This document shows positions 10,422 through 20,951 of a stretch of DNA of 64,000 nucleotides, piece by piece (position 1 is the stretch's first letter; each line of letters begins with the position of its first letter). The notes beneath the pieces are model-generated. The model had not been told where the DNA came from, did not search any database, and saw nothing but the letters and a program-made list of their open reading frames with translations. A program made the translations under genes and the position numbers. Source of the DNA: Coleophoma eucalyptorum (Eukaryota > Ascomycota > Leotiomycetes > Helotiales > Dermateaceae); contig JALRME010000005.1 in assembly GCA_026120035.1 (NCBI GenBank), forward strand, positions 372,001-436,000, written 5' to 3'.

Positions 10422-13400
10422 GGCCGATTAGAATGCAAAAGAATGAATGTGGTTGTGGTTGTACTGCAGACAAAACACAAAACGAGTGACTGAGGAACCC
10501 TTTAAAAGAATGTGGAAGGAGGCAGGATTGTCTCTGGCCAGAAGAGAAGAAGCAAAGCCATTCGTGGATTGGGAAGATTATATATATGTCTACATTCTGC
10601 CCCAACGGACCCTATTTTCCCTGCCTCTCGAAGGCAGTGCCATCACATCCTGCAGTACCTCGGAAGTCTGGAAAGGTACAGTCCTTCCATCTTACTCTAA
10701 ATTGACGGTGGAAATGGACAATATGGATGGTGGGGTTTCATAATTCTAGTGGCGGAAGAACCGTTATCGTTTGTTTGCTGGACGAGAGGGGCTACGAGCA
10801 GCAGCATGAGCAGAGGAGCAGAGTTCCGGTTGATCATCCCTACTGTACGGGTCATTCTTGTACAGAGCCCTGTCATAAGCTGGCAGGGACAGCGTCTGCA
10901 TGGACCCTGTCCGTGGCGGAGATCACTTTATGAGGAAGGCCAAGACCAAAAGGGGTGTAGATATGGGGCGGACAGAATTGCAGATATCGCAAAGACGCAT
11001 ATTGATGGTCATGCTCTGGGCGGATGTGATGAAGAGAGGTCACCGCCAGGAGCAAGCGAAGAGGTCGGTCCCAAGAAATGACCAGACAATCTCGCTAAGG
11101 ACGGAAGCCACGCATGCATCAGATCAGGCCCGTAAAGCTGAGTTCTTTGGCTTTGGCTTGGCTCCAACAAAGCATATGTGCAATGAATCAAAGTCTATTT
11201 CCCGCAAAGAAGGCCAAGCAGCAGTCCTGGCGTCGGAACTTATTGTAAGCTACGGAGGTATACTGACTGCTCTGTCGGAAGCGAAGCGCCACATCGTTAT
11301 AGCGGGAGAAAGGCTTCAATTCAACGGTACAGTTCAGAAGCCCGTTGATATGTACTGTACGAAGTGCTACAAAGTGCTACGACGTGTAAGGCCAACTTTT
11401 AGCTTTAAGCTTGTCTTGCTGAAAAACAAAGTGAGACATCCAAAAGGCGGATCTTTGCTTCTCCTGAACTTCCGCCGCTGACAAGAGACTGCTAGATCGG
11501 CGATTTTGAGGGACAACCCCCGTGCGTACGGCCCTATGCTGCAGTGAGGCCCCGATTGACCGAGTTCAAGATTACCCACCCCCCCTACTATGCAAATTTA
11601 TCCAAAACAACTTGATAAGATATGCTTGAAAATACTGGACACAAAAGTCCTAAAGCAGAAAGAAGTCCAGCAAGTGATGGTGGGCTGCTTTAGCGAGCAC
11701 GGAGATTAGTCTTGTTGCGGTGGCAGAGAGTGGAACTACCCACTCGCTAACGGTTGTGTGGTAAATACTTGATAGAAATCCTTTGCCGCGCCTACCTATT
11801 CTACGCTACAGTATTACTGTATCGCGTAGCATCTGAGGTTGTCTCTCACGTAAAATATGAAAAGATTGGTGAAGTAGTGTGTATTTTCCTTCGATATCGA
11901 TATTAATCTCTCCCCCCGGCTATCCTGCAACTGGTACAGGTCATATCAAGCCTGTTCGCGGAATCCATGTCGACCACTTTATACAGTACAGTAAAGAAGT
12001 GGCAAGTGCTGCAATCCGGCAGCTTTCCGAGTATAATCACGAAATAGCAAGGAAGCATTCTGGTTTCATACCGAACTTATCCGCCTACATGTTTTTCAGG
12101 GATGAAAACTTTATTCCCTGATTGGACGTCGGTAATTCTGCCTGACTCCCAGTTTCCGCCGTTGCACTGTACCAAATTGCTGGTTCCACAACAACACCAT
12201 GCAGCCTTCACCAACCCTATTTATCCTCCAATAGTCAATGATTCTGCCAACCGCCCTACCGGCAGAAATAAACACTGGACGCGAATCACCATCACTATGG
12301 TTAAGATGAGTTACTTGGCATTGGTAAGATGACCGATCGTTGAACACCGTTGCCGAAAGATTAAATTGATACTTGGATAACGTGCTATTTGCTTCATCGA
12401 GACCTTGTGAGCGTAGGATAGTTCTGACTGTCTTCCTTGCAGGTACATAGCTTCATATAAGGTGCTGAAGATGGGGGATGTTCATACCCGATTTTTTGCG
12501 AACGGGGTGAGGATGTTGGCTACGTCTATGATCAATGGTCCCAGTATAGGCAATTAGAGGCTGCATGGATGAGGGTTCGAATGGAAAGTATGCCGATAGA
12601 GAGACCGTCTACTTTTGTAACTTGACTGATGATATATGCGATATTTCTATCTTTTCCTCTAACTAAACTTATAGCTTTATATAAATTTATCTTGATATCT
12701 CTAGTGACTGTAATAGGCTATCAGCCGTTGGGACTTCTTTTCCTGCACTAATCCGAAGATCCTCTTGGTATCTGCAACCCAGTCCATCACAGCTCCGATC
12801 AGTGTTGGACTGTCGCCCATCACTAATAGTTGCCTAGCTGCTATACATGATAGACGCGCCTAGTGACACATCTCTAAGCGCGATTCCATTCTCATGGATC
12901 GATAATCCACTGTGGTTTGTGGCTGGTGCTAGAATTCACCTCAGGCAACCAGTCGTAATAACGCTATAGCTGTAAAAAACCAATCCTGATCCCATATATA
13001 GCATAAGCTTGTAACTCACCGAGTTAGACGGAGCTACAGCATGCCGGTTTGTAATAGTTATATCAATATGGATTATTATATATTTATTTAAATCATAACC
13101 TATTGCTTACTGATGGTGATTTACTGATTGCGAGAACTAGTTTCATATGCTATATGCATGTAGTCTTAATGATCAGTACTCAGGTGCTGTGGTGACCGCG
13201 ATTAGCGGTCGCTTTTGCTTGGCTCTGTTGCTTAGCAAAGCCAAGCAACACCTTGGCTACGCCGTCTTCCAACGACAGAATTACAAGTTGTTTATTTTAA
13301 TTATCCATTAAAAACATGACCTACCAAAAAAAAAAAAAAGAAGAAGATTAGGGGTTAATGCACGCCTCGTTTGGAGACAGCCTTAAGAATGAATCTTACG

Positions 13401-13674
13401 AAGGCAGCGGCATTAAAACACATGCAAGCACAAACCCCATAATTTAGATCATCAAACCCATACATTCTAAGCCTAAGCCTCCCTCCCTCGCTAGACTTCT
13501 CAAGCCTGAACAGGTTCATCCCGTCCACTACTCGCTTAGAAGCTTTCGCGCTAGAAAGCCGAAGCGAACAGCTTTGCCCATCCAATTTCTCTTTACCGGT
13601 AGACGACCCACACCACCAAAAATCCACCCTTTTTATATTGAAATAACAAAACTTATTTCAACAATCAACACCAA
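10422..13674. other. Long gene-poor, partly AT-rich spacer
   Basis: Roughly the first 300 bp are the pectin lyase promoter. One ATG-started 193-codon frame (10900-11481, plus) has no domain and overlaps other frames; I do not call it. From about 12600 to 13150 the DNA is strongly AT-rich with TA-rich runs and no frame, the look of decayed repeat DNA. An A14 run sits at 13326-13339. Hairpins near 13.2 kb are listed separately. Confidence 0.6.
13194..13248. repeat. Two adjacent perfect inverted repeats (hairpins)
   Basis: GACCGC (13194-13199) pairs with GCGGTC (13205-13210) around a 5-nt loop. Immediately after, TTGCTTGGCT (13215-13224) pairs perfectly over 10 bp with AGCCAAGCAA (13239-13248) around a 14-nt loop that itself contains a smaller TTGC/GCAA repeat. 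These lie at the end of the AT-rich block and are GC-rich against it. They could be the end of a degraded mobile element or a structured RNA; nothing in the sequence decides this. Confidence 0.55.
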
Positions 13675-13760
13675 TCTTTGATGGTCTAACGGTCATGATT
13701 TCCGCTTGTCAATCACATTGCAAGCCGCGGGAGATCGGGGTTCGACTCCCCGTCAGAGAG
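13675..13760 (+). tRNA. tRNA-Asp(GTC) with a 14-nt intron
   Basis: The acceptor stem TCTTTGA (13675-13681) pairs with TCAGAGA (13753-13759, one G-T pair), followed by discriminator G at 13760. The anticodon stem is TCCGC against GCGGG. The T arm is CGGGG-TTCGACT-CCCCG, giving a good B box. The loop reads TTGTCA, a 14-nt intron (about ATCACATTGCAAGC), then C, so the anticodon is GTC and the intron sits one base 3' of it, the standard nuclear position. Removing it leaves 72 nt, the normal length for tRNA-Asp, with the family's TTGTCAC...GCGGGAGA pattern. T-rich runs after 13805 could serve as RNA polymerase III terminators. Confidence 0.9.
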
Positions 13761-14761
13761 TAACAGTTTCTGATATTCAGGACCCCAAGTTTCCAAACTT
13801 GGTTGCCAAACATTTTTTTGCAGTTTTTTTTCCTTCAAAGCTCAGGCAAACATATACTTTTGCTCCATGCCACTCTTTTCAGTCATTCCTGTAAGTCGTT
13901 ACAGAGTGCAGATGTGACGACTACGTTATGCTGAAAACGCCCCTACCCAAAATTTTGTAGGTTTGAGTAAAAGTCGTATACTGATATCTTTTTTGGCCCT
14001 CATAGAGCATGCCCGTTGGTAGAGTTGTAAACGTTTAACCTAGGGTTAAAATACGTCTCACCCTTCTCTCCCTATGATCTTGTGCTTTTTTGTTCTGTTT
14101 TCGAAGCGACCTAACTTGGCTCTGAATAAAATTCGATGGCGTCCTTGCGCAGACTATTAGGACGCCACATTCTTAGCCGACGAAGAACCCCCCCCCCCCC
14201 CCAAAGGCTTCCATGGAGATGAGGAGACAGCTCCTTAAACAGATACTATATTTGAGTATTTCAAGGCTCATCTCGAATTGCTGTAAAGGAAAACAATCCT
14301 TTACCAAGCATACGGCACCTTCACCGGCAGCACAATTTTATATTTTCAAACGTGTAAGTTATTGACATATTCTGTTAAATAATTCGCATCTCTAATTCTC
14401 GATTTCTACAGATACTGGCATAAATGTGTTCATAAATTCCTGTTTGGCTTCTTGTGGTTTTGATTGAGGGTATTCCATGTAAACTACTCGTAGTTAATTG
14501 CGAATATAAGCTCTTTTGCATCCCCTAACCACTCGGCCTCGGGCATCTCAATCCGTCTGAATATGCTGTTCAGGTGACAGATTTGTGAGATTTGCCGACA
14601 GTTGAACTTTCTTGCTTAGTTATAACGGGCTCCGTTTGCTCGCCATCACTATATAATTGGTATGTGTCTTGAAGACAATTAAATTTCAACGTGTACATGT
14701 TCTCCAAAACGCCATTCTCGCCTGCTGATGCAAACACCAATTTCATAGCCAAACTAGATTC
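13761..14761. other. Gene-poor spacer with C15 homopolymer
   Basis: This 1-kb stretch between tRNA-Asp and the RING gene has only short random frames. A run of 15 C lies at 14188-14202. The portion nearest 14762 is the 3' flank of the RING gene. I see no second RNA gene. Confidence 0.6.
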
Positions 14762-15468
14762 TCAAGCATACATGCCATCATAGTCATCTTCATCCTCCTC
14801 GGCTTCGGCGGCCTTCTCATCAGCAGCCGTTCTCGTCTTCGGTTCTTTCTTCTTCAGCATCTCCTTCCGATCAAGCGGGCAAGTGCCCTGCGCCATGAGC
14901 CAAGGGCCCACACACTCCAGATCGAAGAGATGGCTACTGTGGCACGGTAATCTGACAACCAGCGGATATTGGTCATCCAAGAATCTCTCGGCACAAATAG
15001 GGCAGGTATCGTTTTCCTTCTTGGCATCATTGCGCTGTAGCTCTTTCTTATCAACTCGTTCTAGTGAGTCAAGATATGATTGCGGGACGCCTGCGATTTC
15101 GGATGGAGGATGATCTGCTGCGGATGAGAGGGCGGACAGCAATGTGGATAACAAGGCAGCATTTGCCTCCGTGGGAGAATCGCGTTGCAGTGTCGTATAT
15201 TGCTCTTGGAGGAGGCGGAACATAGCGGCCATATCGGCGGGGGTAGCGACAGCATGAGGATTGTTATGTTGTTCGTCTGCCGAAGCTGGTTCAGTCGAGG
15301 AGGATGGCGCAATCTGGGACATGTGTGCAAAGAAGGTGCTCATGTCTGGGCGGCGTGAATGTGGTGCTTCTGACTCGCTCTTCTTGATGTTGTGCTCGAC
15401 TGTGGAGTGTTAATTGTGTCCCTGTAATTGAGCAACAGGTGTTGCTTACTTTCATATGGAGTCGCCAT
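14762..15468 (-). CDS. RING-finger protein, putative E3 ubiquitin ligase
   Basis: Small acidic-tailed protein of 218 residues. Exons are 15468-15450 (only MATPYE plus one base) and 15399-14762; the 50-nt intron has GTAAGC and CACAG. The N-terminal half is Ser/Ala-rich with a predicted helix around MFRLLQEQYTTLQRD. The RING lies at about residues 139-190: C139-P-I-C142, LPC161-H-S-S-H165-L-F-D168-L-E-C171, then GTC-P-L-D-R. Two positions that are usually His or Cys (H5 and the last Cys of C-P-x-C) are Asp here, so zinc site 2 uses variant ligands. The C-terminus after about 195 is Lys/Ala/Glu-rich and ends EDEDDYDGMYA. A ubiquitin-ligase role is inferred from the RING only. The short first exon is supported because it keeps frame and gives an ATG just upstream. 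Confidence 0.82.
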
Positions 15469-16139
15469 TTTGAAGACGGTACTGGCGATCAGGAATTGAA
15501 CTGGAAGGAAGTGCGGTAAGTATATGAAGGTGCTTGTTTGTGGAAGTGCTGAACGATGGAGGGGCTCTTTTATTTGCGCTTCTACGAGGTGACGCGATGG
15601 TTGGAGGCCTGCGATGCGGGACTGGAGGCGGCCGCTTCGAAGACCCTGAACGAGGAGACATGGTCAGGATTATGATAGCGGTCACAGACCACAAGAGAAA
15701 CTAATCTCGAGATTATGAACATCCAATTAAATCTTGAAATGCTTATCGATCCTATCGGACTCCTGCATTTGTATATTCAAGTCCAATACTCCTGATGATC
15801 ATTGAATAACTTAGTCAAAGAGCAACCCAGTGATGGAACGGAACAACCCAATTTCCGTAGATTCCAGAGCCCCACATTCACAGCTCGGCAGAAAAATGTA
15901 GGGAGCACCACCAGACCAAAAAGTCCCCCCTCTACCGACAAGGCTTCTCGGAAAAGCCAGCGCAGTCAATTTTCAAGGAACACAGAGCGGTACCAGTGTC
16001 ACATTCAGTCGCTGATACTATCCAAAGCTTAAAACATTCGTTTGCTCAATACGCTTGAGTTGGTACTTGAGTTGTGGTGAACGCGTCTTTTTTTTATTCT
16101 AGGCAGGCCTTCTGCATCTACCCTCTGTGCGTATTAACT
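15469..16139. other. Divergent promoter region, RING gene and PRMT5
   Basis: About 670 bp between two divergently transcribed start codons. The minus-strand frame at 15452-15694 overlaps the RING first exon and is Ser/Pro-rich without a domain, so it is treated as non-coding. I see no strong motif. Confidence 0.55.
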
Positions 16140-18940
16140 ATGGCATCCGAACAGCAGAACTTGGCAGCAGTGGACGACTTTACTCCTACTTTCTATGTTG
16201 GACACCATGAATCGAGGCGACCGCTTCCAGTCACGGATTTTGTCCTGCGACAAGCTCAGGATGTTGGGGTAAGCCTCGCCGCAAACAAGAAAGACAAGAG
16301 GGTGTAATTGCTAATGTTTCTGTATTATAGTATGATATGCTTACGAGTCCAATAACGAGCCCATTTTTCCATTCTCGAGTTCTGACGCTCTTGTCCACAC
16401 ATCTCGCTGACCTTCAAGCTGCCGAGTCATCAAATGGCCCGAACAGCACGGCGCCACCGGCTCCTATAATTCCTCCTCTTACGCCTGTAGATACCCCTCT
16501 AACGCCTGGGGATACTGTATCACAGTTGATTGCGTGTGTCAGCCCGTGGATTGATCTCTGCTCGCCTGATCCTTTGATCTCAAATATCTCGCGCCAGGTC
16601 CTTAATATTGAGATCGCGTATGCTGCATTCTGTGGCGTTAGTAATATCATAATACCAGGGCCTAGATCGTACAGCAGTTCAGCCTCAGACTATGATGGAC
16701 TTACGCAGTACGCACGTGCAATTCAAGAGGCGCTCACAATCGGAGGCTTTATGCAAATGGCCATCACAATCCCTATGTACGGCCCAGAAGAAACAAAGGA
16801 GATGACAGGCGATCTTGTTCCTTTTGCGAGGACATCAGCATCGGCAGGGAAGTCGAAGGCAAAGGACATTGACCTTTTTGAATCTTGGGATGCATGGAAT
16901 CTGATCAGAAGTGTATGTAAATACAACGCCAGACTTTCAGTAGGTAAGATAAACCAATGCTGCTCATTTACCCTTCCATTCTGTTATTCTCTCTACGCGT
17001 TTTGCTTTAGTGCGAATCAAAGATCTGTGAGATGTTCCCTTTATGATCGAGTACGAGTGTGAGAACTGAGACCTTTCGGAGCTTCCTTGATATCTCTGAA
17101 GGTACTGTTCCCATGCTGTTACCAGATGGTTTTCTTCAAAAGAACCTCAGCTGATTAAGTCACAACAGCATTGGGTCTCCCACGCCAGCTGCCAACGGAA
17201 TCGTTGCAATCAAGATGGTTCGCAGAACCACTCCGTATACTCACTTTCACCCCAAATACCTTCCTTAAAAACAAAGGCGGCCACCCAGTGCTTAGCAAGA
17301 ACCACCAAAACCTCATCGCCCGCTATATGCGTCTGAAGCAACCTCCTTGGTTGTTGCTTTGCGATGTTGGCCCAATTCCTGGCCTGGATGATCCAACTGC
17401 TCTCACTCAAACTGCAGACGGATTTCCATCTCCCAGTGCCGTCGATGATGTGTCACAGACTACATCTCCTACACCGGCTGAAGCCATGGAGCAAGCACAG
17501 AAGTCAAGTACCAAGTTGAAGGACCCTGCTGCTCACCTCATCTACATTCGATGGTTGCAAAGACATCAACCAGTCAGGACGACAATCGAGAGGTTCGGTA
17601 CCGGCTACCAGGATTATCTGCAAGCTCCTCTGCAGCCATTGACAGATAACTTAGAGTCGGTCACTTATGAGGTCTTTGAGAAGGATCCTGTCAAATATGA
17701 CTGGTATGAACGAGCCATCGCACAAGCTTTGCAAGATTGGTCAGAAAAGGATAAGCCTACGTCGAGCATCAGTGGTGCTGTGGTCGTTGCCGTAGCCGGT
17801 TCTGGTCGAGGTCCACTTGTCACGCGTGCCTTGAAAGCAAGTGCCACGACAGGCGTTCCAGTCGAGGTTTGGGCTGTTGAAAAGAACCCCAATGCTTATG
17901 TCTTGCTGCAAAGACATAACGAGGAAGACTGGGGAGGAGTTGTGAACGTTGTTAAGAGTGATATGCGAGCCTGGAAAGGCCCTCTCCTGAACGGTGGACA
18001 AATAGGCCAAGCAGTAACGACTGGACGAAACTCGCAGCTCTCCAGCATCCCAGCAACTCCATATGGCAAGGTAGACATCCTTGTCTCTGAGCTCCTCGGC
18101 TCCTTTGCTGATAACGAGCTCTCACCCGAATGTCTGGACGGTGTTCAGCACGTTTTGGCGCCACAATATGGTATCTCTATTCCAAGTTCTTACACTGCGC
18201 ACTTGACACCCATTCTTGCGCCTCGATTGCACGCCGACATCTCGCATCGTGCCATAACAGATGACACAGCTACCGATACACCTTATGTCGTTTTGCTCCA
18301 TGCCATTGACTACCTTGCCACTAGTGTCCCAGACCACCCCCGCTTTCAACAATCCTGGGAATTCGTACACCCCCTTCCTGCAACTACCTTGAATATTGCT
18401 GAAGCTCGTCGTGGTGGTGGAGTTAGTGGAGGTGGTGGCGGAAGTATGTCTGGCGGCGACGGTGCAAATGAGCACAACACCAGATTTGCCAAGCACAAGT
18501 TTGTCTGCAAGGACCGTGGAGTGGTTCATGGCTTGGCTGGATACTTCGAAACTGTCCTGTATGATGGCAGTATTGCTGGAGGCTCGTTGGCGGAGGACGC
18601 AAAGGTAGAGTTGAGCACAAGGCCGGATACTATTGATGCCAAGAGCAAGGATATGATTTCTTGGTTCCCAATTTTCTTTCCCTTGAAGGTATGATGCCCT
18701 ATACTATCTGAAGGAGTTTGGGCGCCAGTTTTTTAAACATGTTCTAACATGTACTCTTAGGATCCATTATACTACGCAGACGACTCTGAGCTTGAGGTTT
18801 CCATTTGGCGCCAGACAGACGATAGAAAGGTTTGGTATGAATGGCTCGTAGAAGCCTTCGTGATGGTTGGACCCGAGAAGAGATTGAGGACGGGCAGGAG
18901 TGAAATGGGAAGCAGTAGAAAAGTTGGTTGCTTGATGTAA
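16140..18940 (+). CDS. PRMT5: Type II protein arginine methyltransferase, PRMT5/Skb1 family
   Basis: S-adenosylmethionine-dependent enzyme making symmetric dimethylarginine on histones and Sm-type splicing proteins; 813 residues. Exons: 16140-16268, 16331-16943, 17169-18688, 18761-18940, phase-consistent. Domains: N-terminal TIM barrel (about 1-300, with FESWDAWNLIRSVCKYNARLSV leading into AL-GLPRQLP), then the Rossmann methyltransferase with motif I VAGSGRGP around G458, EKNPNAY acid loop, and the catalytic double-E loop SELLGSFADNE (E555 and E564). The C-terminal beta barrel ends in SIWRQTDDRKVWYEWLVE. A Gly-rich insert (VSGGGGGSMSGG) sits in the barrel. LLGSFADNE is diagnostic of PRMT5 as against type I PRMTs. 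The 225-nt third-junction intron contains a 91-nt segment with good splice borders (17011-17101), discussed under findings. Confidence 0.95.
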
Positions 18941-19247
18941 GTAGAGCATGGAAGGTTATTTCGTTGGTCTATCTTGGTTTGCGATAGCAAACAACTGGCA
19001 TTTGGGCGTGTTGGCAAGTGGAATCATGGGTGGAAATTTTACATCGATTACTAGTGCCAATTGAATCAATGCGGTATATGAATTAAGATCGATTGAAATT
19101 ATAAGCACAACAAAGCAATCTCTCCTCCCATTCCTTAACGCCAAGAATATCTATGAACAAACACAATTTGTAGTAGAGTTGGACAGATTTCAAAACTCAT
19201 TTCTCAATCATAATGCCGGGAAGTCATTGATGTAAGAGATTGTGCCC
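18941..19247. other. Convergent 3' spacer
   Basis: About 300 bp between the stop codons of PRMT5 (plus) and the coiled-coil gene (minus). Nothing recognised apart from presumed 3' untranslated ends. Confidence 0.6.
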
Positions 19248-20951
19248 TTAGACGTATTGGTTTCTCTCTCTTAGACATGAAAGACACCCACATAGCCAGG
19301 GCTCGCCAGATTCCCAGGGGGGTTCGGGCTCCACGGGCTCTACGGGCTGCTGTCTGGACACAGGTCCAGATTGGTTCTTTATCTCATACTCCTGAGTGGA
19401 AGGTGAACATGCAGGCGTAGGAGATGGAGCAGTAGCTGCTGCCATATCCTTGGACGAGTTTGGTCGCTCAGTTGGTATGTCTGTTGTGACTGTGGAATTG
19501 TCCTTTGCTGAAACTATATCATCCTCTCTCTTCTGCTCACGAAATATCTTCCGAACCCTAGCCCCGTCGGTGGAAAGGGGAGACTTCTCTGTGCTATTTT
19601 CTAACCCTATCAGAGCTTTTTCAGCATTGGAGGCTCTCATAGCATATTGATCACGTATTTGGCGCATCTGGAGAAGCTCTTCCTTCAGCTGGTCGATCTT
19701 CTGATCCTGCACAAGCTTCTTTGCACGTCGCCGGGTGTCGCGAGCTTCGTAGGACTTGACCTGCTCCTGGACGGACTTCAAGTTACGTTCGTATTCTTCC
19801 TTCGCCTCGGCGACTTCCGTCTCCATCCGCACCTTATATTCTTTAAACAGACCTATGGTCTTGTCTTGGTTCTCGAGACGCGACCTGAGTTCCGCGTTTG
19901 CGTACTGTGCCACGTTACGCTGTTCAGATAACGATATTATTTTCTGCCCCGAGCGTCCTTCTTCGTCTTTGAGGGCATTTCTGAGCTCCAGAATTTTCTG
20001 GGCTTGCGCCTTTACAAGTTCATCCCGATCCGAGCAGCGTTTGAGTGCTCCATCAAGAGCCTGAGTCATACTCACACTCTGCTCAGTTGATCGCTTTTGC
20101 TCAGCAGCCAGGGCTTTCTTAAGCTCCATGGATCTTTTGGCATGGTTCTGGATAAGTGCATCTCGTTCTTGACAACCCTGTAGTGCTTCATCGTGCTTTT
20201 TGGTCAGAGTGGCAATCTCCTCTGCTCTTTCCAGACATTCCCTATCTAGAGTAGCTTTGAGTATCTTGGACTCTTGCGATTGCCTCTGAATGAGCTGATG
20301 GCGTTCTATGCTGAGTTTTAGTACTTCGTCATGCTTCGTGGTCATTGCAACGATTTTCTCCAGTGCTCGCTTGCATTCCAACCCGGACTTTTTGTCGCGG
20401 ACGATGAGAACGTCAAATTTTGCCCCAGTATCTCGTCTTTCCGTATCAAGCTTTCTGTTTAGACTTTCAATCTCCTCTGTTGCTAGCTCTTGTTGCCTCT
20501 CGAGCTCCTCAGACTTTTGGACTAGTTTCTGGCAGACTATATTGCAACCGAGGAACATTTGTCGAGAGCGTACTCCCTCCAAAGTGAGGTTAGCAATCTC
20601 CTCTTCTAACCGCTGTCGTTCGGCCGCACGGGCTTTGCTGATCGATATCTCTAAGATTTCCATAGCCGATATGGATTCAGGCTCCTCTGACTCCGCGTCG
20701 CTGTCCTCGCTTGGGATAGACTCGATGTCGCTCTCGCCTGTTGTACGATGAGCGTCCTGGAGCCACATCTCTTTCTTAGTTTGCATGTCGACTTCTTTAC
20801 CAGGTGTAGAGGTAGAGTCGAGCCAGCTTGAAATGTCTTTGGGTGGAACAGGACTCATGTTGTTTGGTACAGGAGCTTCCCCTGTAGGATCTGCCTTCTC
20901 GTGCTGCTCCTGGGAGAAGCACGAAGTCCAGGAATCATTACTTGCAGACAT
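19248..20951 (-). CDS. Long coiled-coil protein of unknown function
   Basis: Single-exon gene of 567 residues with no family I recognise. Residues 1-90 are acidic and Ser/Thr-rich (ESDIESIPSEDSDAESEEPES). From about 95 to 430 it is almost entirely charged heptad-like sequence. Within this, three partly repeated units share the pattern ALxxE..R..EQ..SLTKKHDEAL..C..RD.LIQ, for example TKKHDEALQGCQERDALIQ and TQALDGALKRCSDRDELVK, suggesting internal duplication. Residues after about 440 are disordered and Ser/Pro-rich. The extreme C-terminus has a short Cys-containing tail, WLCGCLSCLRERNQYV. Such proteins are often structural (spindle pole, septal or organelle tethers), but nothing assigns a site here. 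The ATG at 20951 is the first in frame and the long frame has no interruption, so coding status is secure. Confidence 0.8.
   Translation of the reverse strand: MSASNDSWTSCFSQEQHEKADPTGEAPVPNNMSPVPPKDISSWLDSTSTPGKEVDMQTKKEMWLQDAHRTTGESDIESIPSEDSDAESEEPESISAMEILEISISKARAAERQRLEEEIANLTLEGVRSRQMFLGCNIVCQKLVQKSEELERQQELATEEIESLNRKLDTERRDTGAKFDVLIVRDKKSGLECKRALEKIVAMTTKHDEVLKLSIERHQLIQRQSQESKILKATLDRECLERAEEIATLTKKHDEALQGCQERDALIQNHAKRSMELKKALAAEQKRSTEQSVSMTQALDGALKRCSDRDELVKAQAQKILELRNALKDEEGRSGQKIISLSEQRNVAQYANAELRSRLENQDKTIGLFKEYKVRMETEVAEAKEEYERNLKSVQEQVKSYEARDTRRRAKKLVQDQKIDQLKEELLQMRQIRDQYAMRASNAEKALIGLENSTEKSPLSTDGARVRKIFREQKREDDIVSAKDNSTVTTDIPTERPNSSKDMAAATAPSPTPACSPSTQEYEIKNQSGPVSRQQPVEPVEPEPPWESGEPWLCGCLSCLRERNQYV

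Noticed and set aside
10900..11481. 193-codon ATG-started frame downstream of the pectin lyase promoter
   Set aside because: No domain, odd composition, overlapping open frames on both strands and no splice partner; most likely chance.
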